DNA from: an uncultured Flavobacteriales bacterium
GTDB taxonomy: Bacteria; Bacteroidota; Bacteroidia; Flavobacteriales_G; Salibacteraceae
Assembly: GCA_905479105.1 (NCBI GenBank)
Contig: CAJQLE010000005.1
Location: 235,733-299,732 of the forward strand
Length of the DNA: 64,000 bases
Reading direction: 5' to 3'
Shown here: piece after piece, positions 42,836-51,005 of the stretch
Layout: every line of letters starts with the position of its first letter
Position numbering within the stretch: the first letter of the stretch is position 1
Notes under the pieces: model-generated
Seen by the model: the letters and a program-made list of their open reading frames with translations, nothing else
What the model was told of the DNA's origin: nothing
Databases searched by the model: none
Position numbers and translations under genes: made by a program

Positions 42836-45082
42836 ATGAAAAGAATACTTACAGTCGTTATTGCCCTTTCACTTATATCAGCTTCAACTCTGAAGGCCGA
42901 TGAAGGAATGTGGCTTCCTATGCTAGTGAAGAGATTGAACATTGCTGACATGCAAAAGCATGGTCTTCAATTGAGTGCTGAAGAAATTTACAGTGTAAAT
43001 AACTCAAGCTTGAAAGATGCTATCGTTGTTTTAAACGGTGGGTCATGTACTGCTGAAATGATCAGTGGAAAAGGTTTATTCCTTACAAATCATCACTGTG
43101 CTTTTGGTGTAATTCAAGATAATAGCGCTGTTGATCACGACTACCTTACTGATGGTTTCTGGGCAATGGCTATGAAAGAAGAATTACCAGCAAAAGGAAT
43201 GACAGCTGGTTTTCTAATTGAAATGCGTGATGTAACCGATGCAGTTTTAGGTGACATTAGTATTTCACTTCGAGGCGCAGAAAGAGAAACTGCGTTGAGT
43301 GAAGCTATTGCGAAAGCTGAAGAGGAAATCAAAGGTGATGTAGAGAGTCACTACGATATTCAAATCAAAAGCTTCTTTGAAGGCAATGAATATTATGCTT
43401 TCGTTTACGAAACGTATAAAGATGTGAGATTGGTAGGTGCTCCTCCTTCATCCATTGGAAAATTTGGTGGAGACACAGATAACTGGATGTGGCCACGTCA
43501 CACTGGAGACTTCTCAATGATGCGCATTTATTCAGGTAAAGATGGCATGCCTGCTGATTATTCAGAAGACAACATTCCTTACCAGCCAAAGCACTTTCTT
43601 CCTATCTCTCTAAGTGGAGTTCAAAAGGATGACTACGCAATGATTATGGGTTACCCAGGAAGCACTGATCGTTTCTTAAGCTCTTTTGGAGTAGAACAAG
43701 AATTAACTGTAAGACAACCATATACAGTTAAGGTTAGAGAAACGCGCCTTGCTCTTATGAAGGAAGATATGAATGAAAGCGCTGAAGTGCGCATTAAGTA
43801 TGCATCTAAATACGCTGGCGTGAGTAACTATTGGAAATACTTCATCGGACAGCAAAGAGGTTTGAAGCGCTTGAAGGTTAAAGAACAAAAGCAAGCTTTA
43901 GAAGATGACTTCCAGAAATGGGTAAATGCTTCAGAAGAACGCAAAGAAGTATATGGTAACGTTTTGAAAGATTGGGAAGACGGATTCAACGAATCAAAAG
44001 AGACCTCTCTTTATCGCACATACCTCAATGAATGTGTATTTGGAAGTGAGGCTTTGTTAATGGCTTATCGCACTTCTAGATTATCTGGAGCATTGAGCGC
44101 AGAACCGCTAAATCAGGAGGAAGTTGATAAGCAAATAGAAGCAGTCAAGAAAACAGCTGAGAAATTTTACAAAGATTATAATCAGCCTACAGATAAAAAA
44201 ATCACAGCTGCATTGTTCGAATTTTTCTCTGATGATATTCCTGCTTCATTACAACCTCAATTCTTTAAAGATCAAGTATCGAAGAATAAAGGAGACTTTA
44301 ATAAGCTCGTAGATAAAATGTTCGCAAAGAGCATCTTCCGCTCTGAGGCTTCATTCAACGAATTCTTGAGTTCTCCTTCTGCTAAGACATTGAGTAAGGA
44401 CATGGCTTTCCAGTACATGACAGAGTTCCTTAATCACTTTAGAAGTGATGTAGCTCCTATGATGCGTCCACCTCTAGAAAAAATCGAAAACTCAAATCGC
44501 TTGTTCGTTCACGGACTTAGAGAAATGAATAAGGATGTGAACTATTATCCAAATGCTAACTCAACAATGAGGGTGACTTATGGAAATGTATTAGACTATT
44601 ACCCTGCCGATGCGATCTACTATAACTTCTACACTACCATAGAAGGTATTATGGAGAAGGAAGATCCTTCGAATGACGAATTCGTTGTTCCAGCCAAGTT
44701 GAAAGAGCTCTACAACAACAAAGACTACGGTCAATATGGTGAAGACGGTGATTTAATAATTTGCTTCTTAACGAATACTGATATCACTGGTGGTAACTCA
44801 GGAAGCCCTGTAATCAATGGTAAAGGAGAATTAATCGGATGTGCGTTTGATGGCAATTGGGAAGCAATGAGCGGTGATATCGCTTTCGAACCTAAATTGC
44901 AAAGAACCATCGCTGTTGATATTCGATACGTTCTTTTCATTGTAGACAAGTATGCTGGTGCCACTCATTTAATTGATGAAATGAAGTTAGTAAGCGATGT
45001 CAAGGCTACACCTTCTATAAAGTCTCCTCAGCCAACCAGAGAGCAGACAGAGAAAATTATGGATAAGTCGAAAAAAGGATAA
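42836..45082 (+). CDS. S46 family dipeptidyl-peptidase, DPP7-type
   Basis: A 748-residue exported serine peptidase; the ATG at 42836 starts the signal peptide (MKRILTVVIALSLISASTLKA), and an earlier in-frame start lacks one. The catalytic His is in LFLTNHHCAF (residues 81-90), and the Ser is S655 in GGNSGSPV. Residue 673 is Gly (FDGN), as in DPP7; the Asp/Glu-specific DPP11 has Arg there. It should release dipeptides with hydrophobic second residues in the periplasm, feeding growth on peptides. The numbering matches Porphyromonas gingivalis enzymes. The methyltransferase gene follows after one base. Confidence 0.92.
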   Translation: MKRILTVVIALSLISASTLKADEGMWLPMLVKRLNIADMQKHGLQLSAEEIYSVNNSSLKDAIVVLNGGSCTAEMISGKGLFLTNHHCAFGVIQDNSAVDHDYLTDGFWAMAMKEELPAKGMTAGFLIEMRDVTDAVLGDISISLRGAERETALSEAIAKAEEEIKGDVESHYDIQIKSFFEGNEYYAFVYETYKDVRLVGAPPSSIGKFGGDTDNWMWPRHTGDFSMMRIYSGKDGMPADYSEDNIPYQPKHFLPISLSGVQKDDYAMIMGYPGSTDRFLSSFGVEQELTVRQPYTVKVRETRLALMKEDMNESAEVRIKYASKYAGVSNYWKYFIGQQRGLKRLKVKEQKQALEDDFQKWVNASEERKEVYGNVLKDWEDGFNESKETSLYRTYLNECVFGSEALLMAYRTSRLSGALSAEPLNQEEVDKQIEAVKKTAEKFYKDYNQPTDKKITAALFEFFSDDIPASLQPQFFKDQVSKNKGDFNKLVDKMFAKSIFRSEASFNEFLSSPSAKTLSKDMAFQYMTEFLNHFRSDVAPMMRPPLEKIENSNRLFVHGLREMNKDVNYYPNANSTMRVTYGNVLDYYPADAIYYNFYTTIEGIMEKEDPSNDEFVVPAKLKELYNNKDYGQYGEDGDLIICFLTNTDITGGNSGSPVINGKGELIGCAFDGNWEAMSGDIAFEPKLQRTIAVDIRYVLFIVDKYAGATHLIDEMKLVSDVKATPSIKSPQPTREQTEKIMDKSKKG

Positions 45083-45083
45083 T

Positions 45084-45815
45084 ATGAGTAAAGAATGGTT
45101 CGAGACGTGGTTTGATACCAAGTATTACCATTTACTCTATAGAAATAGAAACGAAGTAGAGGCGCGTCAATTCATTGATGCGCTTCTTCGTTTTTTAACT
45201 CCTGAGCCTGGTTCTCAATTTATTGATGTGGCTTGCGGCAAAGGACGTCACTCAAAATACCTTAACAGCCTAGGATATAAGGTCACTGGTATAGATTTAT
45301 CGGAAAACAGCATCAATGAAGCGCGCCTGAATTCTTCAGATGATGAAGGCATCCAGTTTCATCAGCAAGATATACGAGAGCCTTTTCCAGAACAGGATCT
45401 AGACTTTGCTGTAAACCTTTTTACGAGCTTTGGATACTTTGATTCTGAAGAGGAACATCAAATTGCACTCAACAACATGTACAACAGTCTTAAACCTGGC
45501 GGAAAAATGGTGATTGACTACATGAACGCTTCCGAAGTGCTGTTATCACTAAAAAAAGAAGAGCACCGCGAAGTTGATGGGGTGCATTTTAAAATCAGGC
45601 GCTACATTGAAAACGGCTCTATCATTAAAGAAATTACCGTTACTGATAAAACAAAAGAGCATCTTTTTGAAGAACGCGTAAAAGCATTCTCAAAAATAGA
45701 TTTAGAATCACTCATCGCAAATTCTGGTTTTAAAATTTGTGCGACTTTTGGATCATACAACCTTGAACCGCATACTGAACAAAGTTCTCGCGTTGTAATA
45801 ATCGCTGAAAAGTAA
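45084..45815 (+). CDS. Class I SAM-dependent methyltransferase
   Basis: A 243-residue protein. The SAM site is FIDVACGKGRHSKYLNSLGY, followed by VTGIDLSENSINEA and FHQQDIREPFPEQDLDFAVN; the later motif LKPGGKMVIDYMNAS closes the fold. The N-terminus EWFETWFDTKYYHLLYRNR is a conserved hallmark of a Bacteroidota subgroup (Methyltransf_25-like). The substrate is unknown. It is not an arsenic methyltransferase: the cysteines needed to bind As(III) are missing. It sits in a probable operon with the S46 peptidase and ZIP transporter genes. Confidence 0.82.
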   Translation: MSKEWFETWFDTKYYHLLYRNRNEVEARQFIDALLRFLTPEPGSQFIDVACGKGRHSKYLNSLGYKVTGIDLSENSINEARLNSSDDEGIQFHQQDIREPFPEQDLDFAVNLFTSFGYFDSEEEHQIALNNMYNSLKPGGKMVIDYMNASEVLLSLKKEEHREVDGVHFKIRRYIENGSIIKEITVTDKTKEHLFEERVKAFSKIDLESLIANSGFKICATFGSYNLEPHTEQSSRVVIIAEK

Positions 45816-45817
45816 GT

Positions 45818-46516
45818 ATGATCGTTTACCTCATCGGACTGTTGGTGTCTTTCGGAGCTGGAGCTTGGTTCATTTTCAAAGCGCCATCCAAGAATTCATG
45901 GATATACTTATTTCTGTCTGCTGGAGGTGCCTATTTAATCACGATTCTTTTCACGCACATTCTTCCTGAGCTATTCGAAAATCTTGGACATAAAGCGGGA
46001 GTTGTTTTGCTGATCGGGTTCCTGATCCAAATTGCTCTTGAGAATTTCTCTAAAGGAATAGAGCACGGTCACTCGCACCCAACGACTTCAAAAACGGCAC
46101 TGATCATTTCTTTTTCAGCTTTGTGCTTACACGCCTTGATTGAAGGAATGCCTCTCGCCTCTTCCCTGTTTTCTTCCATGATCGAATTTGATCGTGAATT
46201 GACGGTTGGCATTATGTTGCACAAAATTCCTGTGGCCATTACACTGGCTACATTGCTTATAAAATCTGGAATTAAGAAGGGGAATGCAACACTATGGTTG
46301 GCATTATTCATCGCCTGCACTCTTTTGGGTTCTGGAATTCAGCACTATTTCGGTGGCGATTCTACTGACTTAATGTTCATGAGTCTGGGACTAACAGTTG
46401 GCATTTTACTCCACGTTTCTACTACTATTCTCTTTGAAAGCAGCGATCATCACAAATTGAGCCCAAGCCGCATAACGGTTATTGTTGTAGGAGTAGCACT
46501 CGGCTTGCTCTCTTAG
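45818..46516 (+). CDS. ZIP family metal transporter
   Basis: A 232-residue polytopic protein with about seven helices. TM4 and TM5 carry the metal-binding signatures LCLHALIEGMPLASS and IMLHKIPVAITLATLL, and a His-rich loop (HGHSHPTTS) lies before them. FTHILPELFENLGHKAG is the conserved second helix. It should import Zn2+ or another divalent metal. It starts two bases after the methyltransferase and overlaps the convergent mazG stop by four bases. No zinc-responsive operator is visible near it. Confidence 0.88.
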   Translation: MIVYLIGLLVSFGAGAWFIFKAPSKNSWIYLFLSAGGAYLITILFTHILPELFENLGHKAGVVLLIGFLIQIALENFSKGIEHGHSHPTTSKTALIISFSALCLHALIEGMPLASSLFSSMIEFDRELTVGIMLHKIPVAITLATLLIKSGIKKGNATLWLALFIACTLLGSGIQHYFGGDSTDLMFMSLGLTVGILLHVSTTILFESSDHHKLSPSRITVIVVGVALGLLS

Positions 46517-47292
46517 TCTTTCTTCGGCATTGTCTTAGCTTCTTGCCAGATCGCTTCCATTTCGCCCAGCGTCATATCAGCCATCTTCTTTCCTTGCTCG
46601 GCAACCTTTTCCTCTAGGTATTGAAAGCGATGAATGAATTTCTTGTTCGTGCGCTCTAAAGCGTCTTCTGGATTCACCCCAATAAAGCGTGAATAATTGA
46701 TCATGCTGAACAGCACATCGCCAAATTCATCCTCTATACGCGCATGATCAGCGCCATTCTCCACTTCGGTTTGTAGTTCAGATAATTCTTCCTTTACCTT
46801 ATCCCACACTTGTTCTTGCTTATCCCAATCAAAGCCTATTCCTCGAGCCTTTTCTTGGATGCGATTGGCTTTCACCATAGCTGGTAAAGATTTCGGCACG
46901 CCTTCCAATACTGATTTCTTGCCTTCATCCAATTTTATTTGCTCCCAGTTGCGCTTTACTTCCTCTTCATCCTGAACTACCACATCGCCATAAATGTGTG
47001 GATGCCTACGAATCAATTTCTCGCATACGCTATTGATTACGTCATCTATTGCAAACTCTTTGCGTTCAAAACCAATTTGAGCGTAAAAAACTACATGCAT
47101 GATGATGTCTCCCAATTCCTTTTTCACTTCTTCCATATCGTTATCGATAATGGCATCACTGAGTTCATAGGTTTCTTCAATGGTGAGGTAGCGCAATGAC
47201 TCAATCGTTTGTTTTTGGTCCCACGGACATTTCTCCCTCAATTCGCTGATAATGTCAATCAATCGTTCAAAAGCCTCTAACTCTGGTCTCAT
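46513..47292 (-). CDS. mazG: Nucleoside triphosphate pyrophosphohydrolase MazG
   Basis: About 259 residues from the ATG at 47292 (MRPELEAFERLIDIISELRE); an upstream extension to 47358 has no homology. CPWDQKQTIESLRYLTIEET followed by YELSDAI gives the EExxE metal motif, and a second domain has DEFGDVLFSMINYSRFIG. It hydrolyses NTPs to NMP and PPi, cleaning up damaged nucleotides and affecting the stringent response. It is divergent from the PagL-like gene across 65 bases. Confidence 0.93.
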   Translation of the reverse strand: MRPELEAFERLIDIISELREKCPWDQKQTIESLRYLTIEETYELSDAIIDNDMEEVKKELGDIIMHVVFYAQIGFERKEFAIDDVINSVCEKLIRRHPHIYGDVVVQDEEEVKRNWEQIKLDEGKKSVLEGVPKSLPAMVKANRIQEKARGIGFDWDKQEQVWDKVKEELSELQTEVENGADHARIEDEFGDVLFSMINYSRFIGVNPEDALERTNKKFIHRFQYLEEKVAEQGKKMADMTLGEMEAIWQEAKTMPKKD

Positions 47293-47357
47293 ATGTTCCT
47301 TTTTCTGGGTATCAAATAAAAGTTCAAAAGAAACATATCCTTTGCAACTTTGCCACA

Positions 47358-48437
47358 ATGTTCGCGAGGACTTCTATCATATTATCAACGTTGCTTCTTT
47401 TTACCCTTGGCCTCTTTGCACAAAAGAGCCCGATAGGTATAGAATTGAATTATGCCCGGGGCGTTCTTCTTCCGCACAGAACAATCATGAAGCACTTGCC
47501 GCAAGGCCCCGCTCAAGCTATGGAATTGAGAATATACACTCAAACCAATGGCAGTAAAGCGTGGCATAATGTGTACAACCGACCGCAAGTAGGTGTGTCG
47601 ATTAAAGGATTTGATTTAGCGAATAAAGACCTCTTGGGATATGGATTGGGCATTGCAGCCTACTTCTCATCTCCAGTCATCAGCACAACGCAATTTAAAT
47701 GGAATTTAGAAATAGCAGCTGGCCCAGGTATTATATCCAAACCTTTTGATGATGACGATAACTACAAGAACATTGCCATTGGAAGCTATGGCAATGCATA
47801 TGTCTTCTTAGGTCAGCGATTCTCCTATCAAGCCAATGATCAATTGCACGTTTCATTGGCGATGGCCTTCAACCATTTTTCTAACTCGGCTTATTCGCTT
47901 CCTAATTTAGGCTTGAATTATCCTACCGTTTCGTTCGGAATTGGATATCAACTACAAAAATCAACTGCCCTTGACTCGTTGCCTTCTAAAGCTTCAAGAC
48001 AAACTGGTAAATGGATTACCGCTTTTGGTTTAGGACTAAAAGAAGTTTCCGATCCTAAAAATGTAAAGCACCCTACGTTCTCTCTCATGGGTGAACGAAG
48101 CTTTGGACTTTCAAGAAAAAGCTCAGCAATAGCAGGCATTGACTTCATGTATAACTCTGGATTGTATGCCAATAGAAATGCAGACAGCAACACGGTTTCA
48201 ACCATCGGTAATGCGCAACTGGGCTTAAAGATTGGCTACAATCTGCACATCGATGAAGCGCAGATTTTTCTTCAAGCTGGTTGGTATGCAATTGATTCAT
48301 ACAAGCTCGATGGACGATTCTATCACCGAGCTGGAATACGCTATTTCTTTACTGATCATTTCGGAGCACACTTAGCCCTGAGAACACACCTTTTTAAAGC
48401 AGACTATTTTGAAGCAGGCATGGCATATCGTTTTTAG
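47358..48437 (+). CDS. PagL-like lipid A 3-O-deacylase (acyloxyacyl hydrolase family)
   Basis: A 359-residue outer-membrane protein with a signal peptide (IILSTLLLFTLGLFAQ). The PagL signature is at residues 170-183, AFNHFSNSAYSLPN, with H173 and S175 in the same H-x-S spacing as the catalytic pair of Pseudomonas PagL. Strands such as VGVSIKGFDL and YGLGIAAYFSS fit an eight-stranded barrel; the C-terminal third adds further strands (FLQAGWYAIDSYKL; YFEAGMAYRF). It likely removes acyl chains from lipid A. It is longer than the usual 170-190 residue PagL, so extra strands or a second barrel are possible. Confidence 0.8.
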   Translation: MFARTSIILSTLLLFTLGLFAQKSPIGIELNYARGVLLPHRTIMKHLPQGPAQAMELRIYTQTNGSKAWHNVYNRPQVGVSIKGFDLANKDLLGYGLGIAAYFSSPVISTTQFKWNLEIAAGPGIISKPFDDDDNYKNIAIGSYGNAYVFLGQRFSYQANDQLHVSLAMAFNHFSNSAYSLPNLGLNYPTVSFGIGYQLQKSTALDSLPSKASRQTGKWITAFGLGLKEVSDPKNVKHPTFSLMGERSFGLSRKSSAIAGIDFMYNSGLYANRNADSNTVSTIGNAQLGLKIGYNLHIDEAQIFLQAGWYAIDSYKLDGRFYHRAGIRYFFTDHFGAHLALRTHLFKADYFEAGMAYRF

Positions 48438-49149
48438 TATTGTGATGCTGTTGAGCGCTAGTGCCTGCCAAAAGGAAGGCGCTGGATGCTTTGAATCTCG
48501 TGGTGATCAAAGTTCTGAGCGAAGAGAGCTAGAGCAGTTTGATGATCTTAGAGTAGATGGCAGGATCAATGTCATTTTGGTGCAAGACACGCTCAATTTC
48601 GCCATTATTAACTTTGGTCAAAACGGCTTAGCCGGAATTGAAACCAATTGGTCGGATGGAGAGCTAAGCATTGAGGAAACCAACACTTGCAATTGGACGC
48701 GGACGGTGAATCCGTTGCCAAAAGTAGAATTGCACTTCTCTACTTTCAAGAACCTTTATACCAAGAGTGCGGCTGAAGTGAGCTTTCAAAATGCGTTTGA
48801 AGCAGATTCATTGAATATTGAAATCAATGATGCTGCAGGCAGTGTCTTCGTAAAAGTCAATTGCCAATTCTTGAGCATCATTGGACATACTGGAGCAACC
48901 GATGTAACTGCCGAAGGTAATGCTGACGAAATCTATATATACAACGCCAGCTACGCTCCGATCAATACTGAGTTGCTTACAACACGTATTGCTAGTGTGC
49001 ACAACAACTCCTCAGGCGATACCTATGTGCGGGCCACCGAACGCCTCAACACCACCATTGAGGAAGATGGAGACATATACATCTATGGTGGAGCCACGAT
49101 TCGAGGCACCCAAACAGGAAGCGGACAGGTTTTCATAATGGGAGATTAA
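48409..49149 (+). CDS. GIN-domain (DUF2807) lipoprotein
   Basis: A 246-residue lipoprotein starting at TTG inside the end of the previous gene, with a signal SIVMLLSASAC (C20). The DUF2807/GIN domain follows: QFDDLRVDGRINVILVQDT, then repeating beta-helix rungs (LYTKSAAEVSFQ, INDAAGSVFVKV, VHNNSSGDTYVRA). GIN domains are thought to be adhesin-head-like surface domains; the true role is not known. The overlap of 29 bases with the PagL-like gene suggests that the two are translated from one mRNA. Confidence 0.78.
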   Translation: MKQAWHIVFSIVMLLSASACQKEGAGCFESRGDQSSERRELEQFDDLRVDGRINVILVQDTLNFAIINFGQNGLAGIETNWSDGELSIEETNTCNWTRTVNPLPKVELHFSTFKNLYTKSAAEVSFQNAFEADSLNIEINDAAGSVFVKVNCQFLSIIGHTGATDVTAEGNADEIYIYNASYAPINTELLTTRIASVHNNSSGDTYVRATERLNTTIEEDGDIYIYGGATIRGTQTGSGQVFIMGD

Positions 49150-49206
49150 GCAATGTTGTGACATTCATCACTTCGCATTCAGTCTAGCATTCCTTACCTT
49201 CGCCCC

Positions 49207-49395
49207 ATGAAATTGATTCTACTTTCCATCGGATTATTGGGATTGGCATTCGCAGGAATAGCGGTAAAAATTTGGGGTAAAAAAGACGGTGAATTTGCTG
49301 GCACTTGCGCGAGCAACAACCCACTCTTGAAAAATGACGAAGGTTCTTGCACCGTTTGCGGAGCCCGCCCTGCTGAGCAATGTCAGAAGGACTGA
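49207..49395 (+). CDS. NqrM-like small Cys-rich membrane protein
   Basis: A 62-residue protein with one N-terminal membrane helix (residues 3-20) and a short tail with four cysteines: C34, C48, C51 and C59 (KDGEFAGTCASNN; GSCTVCGARPAEQC). The layout, one helix followed by G-x-C and a C-x2-C, matches NqrM (DUF539), the maturation factor for the intersubunit iron centre of Na+-NQR. It lies about 1.6 kb from nqrF, on the other strand beyond apbE. A TACCTTCG motif before the ATG is one base from the -7 promoter box. The NqrM call rests on pattern and context. Confidence 0.65.
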   Translation: MKLILLSIGLLGLAFAGIAVKIWGKKDGEFAGTCASNNPLLKNDEGSCTVCGARPAEQCQKD

Positions 49396-49437
49396 TTGGA
49401 TTGATGATTTATTATTGATAATTGATCACTGTTACCC

Positions 49438-49515
49438 CTCGCGCGCGGTTGCACCGCGTGCGGATTGTATACTAAACATCATCTAAGATCCGAACGCGCT
49501 ACAAGCGCGCTCGAG
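49438..49515. repeat. REP-like imperfect palindrome
   Basis: Two 28-base arms, 49438-49465 and 49488-49515, are inverted copies matching at 23 of 28 positions and enclosing a 22-base AT-rich loop. Both arms are GC-rich (GCGCGCGGTTG; AAGCGCGCTCGAG) in contrast to the AT-rich window. Each arm also has internal dyad character. This looks like a repetitive extragenic palindrome or small MITE of the kind linked to RAYT transposases in Bacteroidota. It fills the gap between the NqrM-like gene and the next gene. A second copy was not found in this window. Confidence 0.6.
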
Positions 49516-49530
49516 ATTAAAAACAGAAAA

Positions 49531-49809
49531 TTACTTCACCTCTTCATAGGTAATCTCATCGAGATGATCTGAATCCGTTTTTGTAGGCGTTGGTGCGCAT
49601 GTGCCATACATTTCACACGGCAAATATTTTGAATTGACTACGGCTTGATACAACATTAAAGCACCGAACAATCCTGCCACTAAATGACTGTGATTTACCG
49701 ATTCATAGATGAAGTAAAAACCAAGTGCAAGGCGCAGCCAGCGGTAAAAACTCCATGGTTCCTTGAGTATAGTAATCACATTTTTCATTGCTGTAAATGT
49801 AGACATCAT
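49531..49809 (-). CDS. Small DUF2892-like membrane protein linked to apbE
   Basis: A 92-residue protein with two membrane helices (WLRLALGFYFIYESV and HLVAGLFGALMLYQAV) followed by KYLPCEMYGTCAP and an acidic tail. The pattern of R-LG, GLFG and a Cys after the second helix recalls DUF2892, often found near sulfur or redox proteins. The first Met overlaps the apbE stop (ATGA), so it is translated together with apbE. Its job is unknown; a role in flavin or Na+-NQR assembly is only a guess from position. Confidence 0.65.
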   Translation of the reverse strand: MMSTFTAMKNVITILKEPWSFYRWLRLALGFYFIYESVNHSHLVAGLFGALMLYQAVVNSKYLPCEMYGTCAPTPTKTDSDHLDEITYEEVK

Positions 49810-50909
49810 TCCTCCACCAACTCAATGGCACTTTCCAGTTGTTTGCTGGTAAAAGTTTTGTAACTCCCTTCTTCGTCAGATGATATCAGGTAAACGAAAT
49901 TGCTCAAATAATCATGCTCTTCAATAAAATGGATAGAAGAATCCATACCCATCACCATAAAGGCCGTGGCATAAGCATCGGCCAGTCCAGCATTCTTGCT
50001 CACCACAGTAGCGCTCAATAAATTGTGCTGTACGGGATAGCCCGTTGTAGGGTCAATGGTATGCGAATAGCGCACGCCATTCTTCTCGTAAAACTTGCGG
50101 TAGTTGCCGCTGGTGGCCAATCCTTTATTTCTAAGGTTAATTACCGCTTGCAATTTGCGTTCTGCATTTTCATCAATCGGCTTGTCAATACCAAAGCGCC
50201 ATAGCGAGCCATCTGGCTTAGGATAACCCACAGAAATCTCTCCACCGATTTCCACAAAAAACAACTTCAAATCTTGAGCTTCCAAGAACTTCACCACTTG
50301 ATCAACACTCCAACCCTGCCCGATGGCGTTGAAATCAAGCTGCATGCCCGGAACAGGTTTTGTTAAAAAGAGTTTATCGGTCTTCTTCATCGATCCTTTT
50401 AGCTCGCTCATTCCAAAGCTGCCTTTGTTCCGAATAATCCGCAACGTATCGAAATTCACCAATTCAAGCAAGCTGTCAATCTTTTGCTGCTCAACCAATT
50501 CAGGATGCTCAAATCGTTCCGGACCAAAACCCCAATATGAAACCAATGGTTTTACTGTAGGATCAAAAGCTCCATTACTCGCCTCATACACCTCCCAACT
50601 TTGCGAGAGCAAATCAAAAAATAGATGATCGATGTATGCGCCACTGTCTGACTTATTCCATTGATCAATTACTGAGTTGGACAAATAGGTAGAAACAGAT
50701 TCGTCCACCCGTTTCAAGATGCTATCCACCTGTGGCTTAAAATTGCGCTCTTGCAAATCGTAATACACGATACGCCAAGTGGTGCCTTGTGCTTCACCCG
50801 TAATTGTTTGCTTAAATTCTTCAGATGTGGTTTTTTCCAACTCGGCATTACATGATGCTAAACCAACAATGAAGCTCAACGCTGAGAGATAAAGGGCAGT
50901 GTTTTTCAT
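49806..50909 (-). CDS. apbE: FAD:protein FMN transferase
   Basis: About 367 residues from the ATG at 50909; the longer frame starts inside the terminator at 50953 and lacks a signal. The lipobox is VGLASC (C20). ApbE motifs are TGEAQGTTWRIVYYD, FDPTVKPLVSYWGFGP, QLDFNAIGQGWSVDQV, FVEIGGEIS and SGNYRKF, and HTIDPTTGYPV near the end. It transfers FMN from FAD to a Thr of NqrB and NqrC, matching the nqr operon directly upstream. The gap between nqrF and apbE has a terminator, so apbE may have its own promoter. Confidence 0.93.
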   Translation of the reverse strand: MKNTALYLSALSFIVGLASCNAELEKTTSEEFKQTITGEAQGTTWRIVYYDLQERNFKPQVDSILKRVDESVSTYLSNSVIDQWNKSDSGAYIDHLFFDLLSQSWEVYEASNGAFDPTVKPLVSYWGFGPERFEHPELVEQQKIDSLLELVNFDTLRIIRNKGSFGMSELKGSMKKTDKLFLTKPVPGMQLDFNAIGQGWSVDQVVKFLEAQDLKLFFVEIGGEISVGYPKPDGSLWRFGIDKPIDENAERKLQAVINLRNKGLATSGNYRKFYEKNGVRYSHTIDPTTGYPVQHNLLSATVVSKNAGLADAYATAFMVMGMDSSIHFIEEHDYLSNFVYLISSDEEGSYKTFTSKQLESAIELVEE

Positions 50910-50952
50910 AACGTGTGCAAAGAAAATACTATTGATTGTGAATTCTATGATC

Positions 50953-50984
50953 AAAAAAAATCCCCCTGATTACTCAGAGGGATT
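50953..50984 (-). terminator. Rho-independent terminator after nqrF
   Basis: On the minus strand AATCCCTCTGA pairs with TCAGGGGGATT (one mismatch) around a 4-base loop, followed by eight T residues (50960-50953). It closes the nqrABCDEF operon before apbE. Confidence 0.8.
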
Positions 50985-51005
50985 GAATATTATAATGGAT
51001 GAAGA

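Noticed and set aside
45084..45815. Methyltransferase as the missing ArsM of the arsenosugar trio
   Set aside because: It lacks the conserved arsenic-binding cysteines and is 34 kb away in another operon.
46939..47557. Plus-strand ORFs over mazG and its upstream region
   Set aside because: They run opposite or across clear genes in other frames and show no signal peptide, motif or start context.
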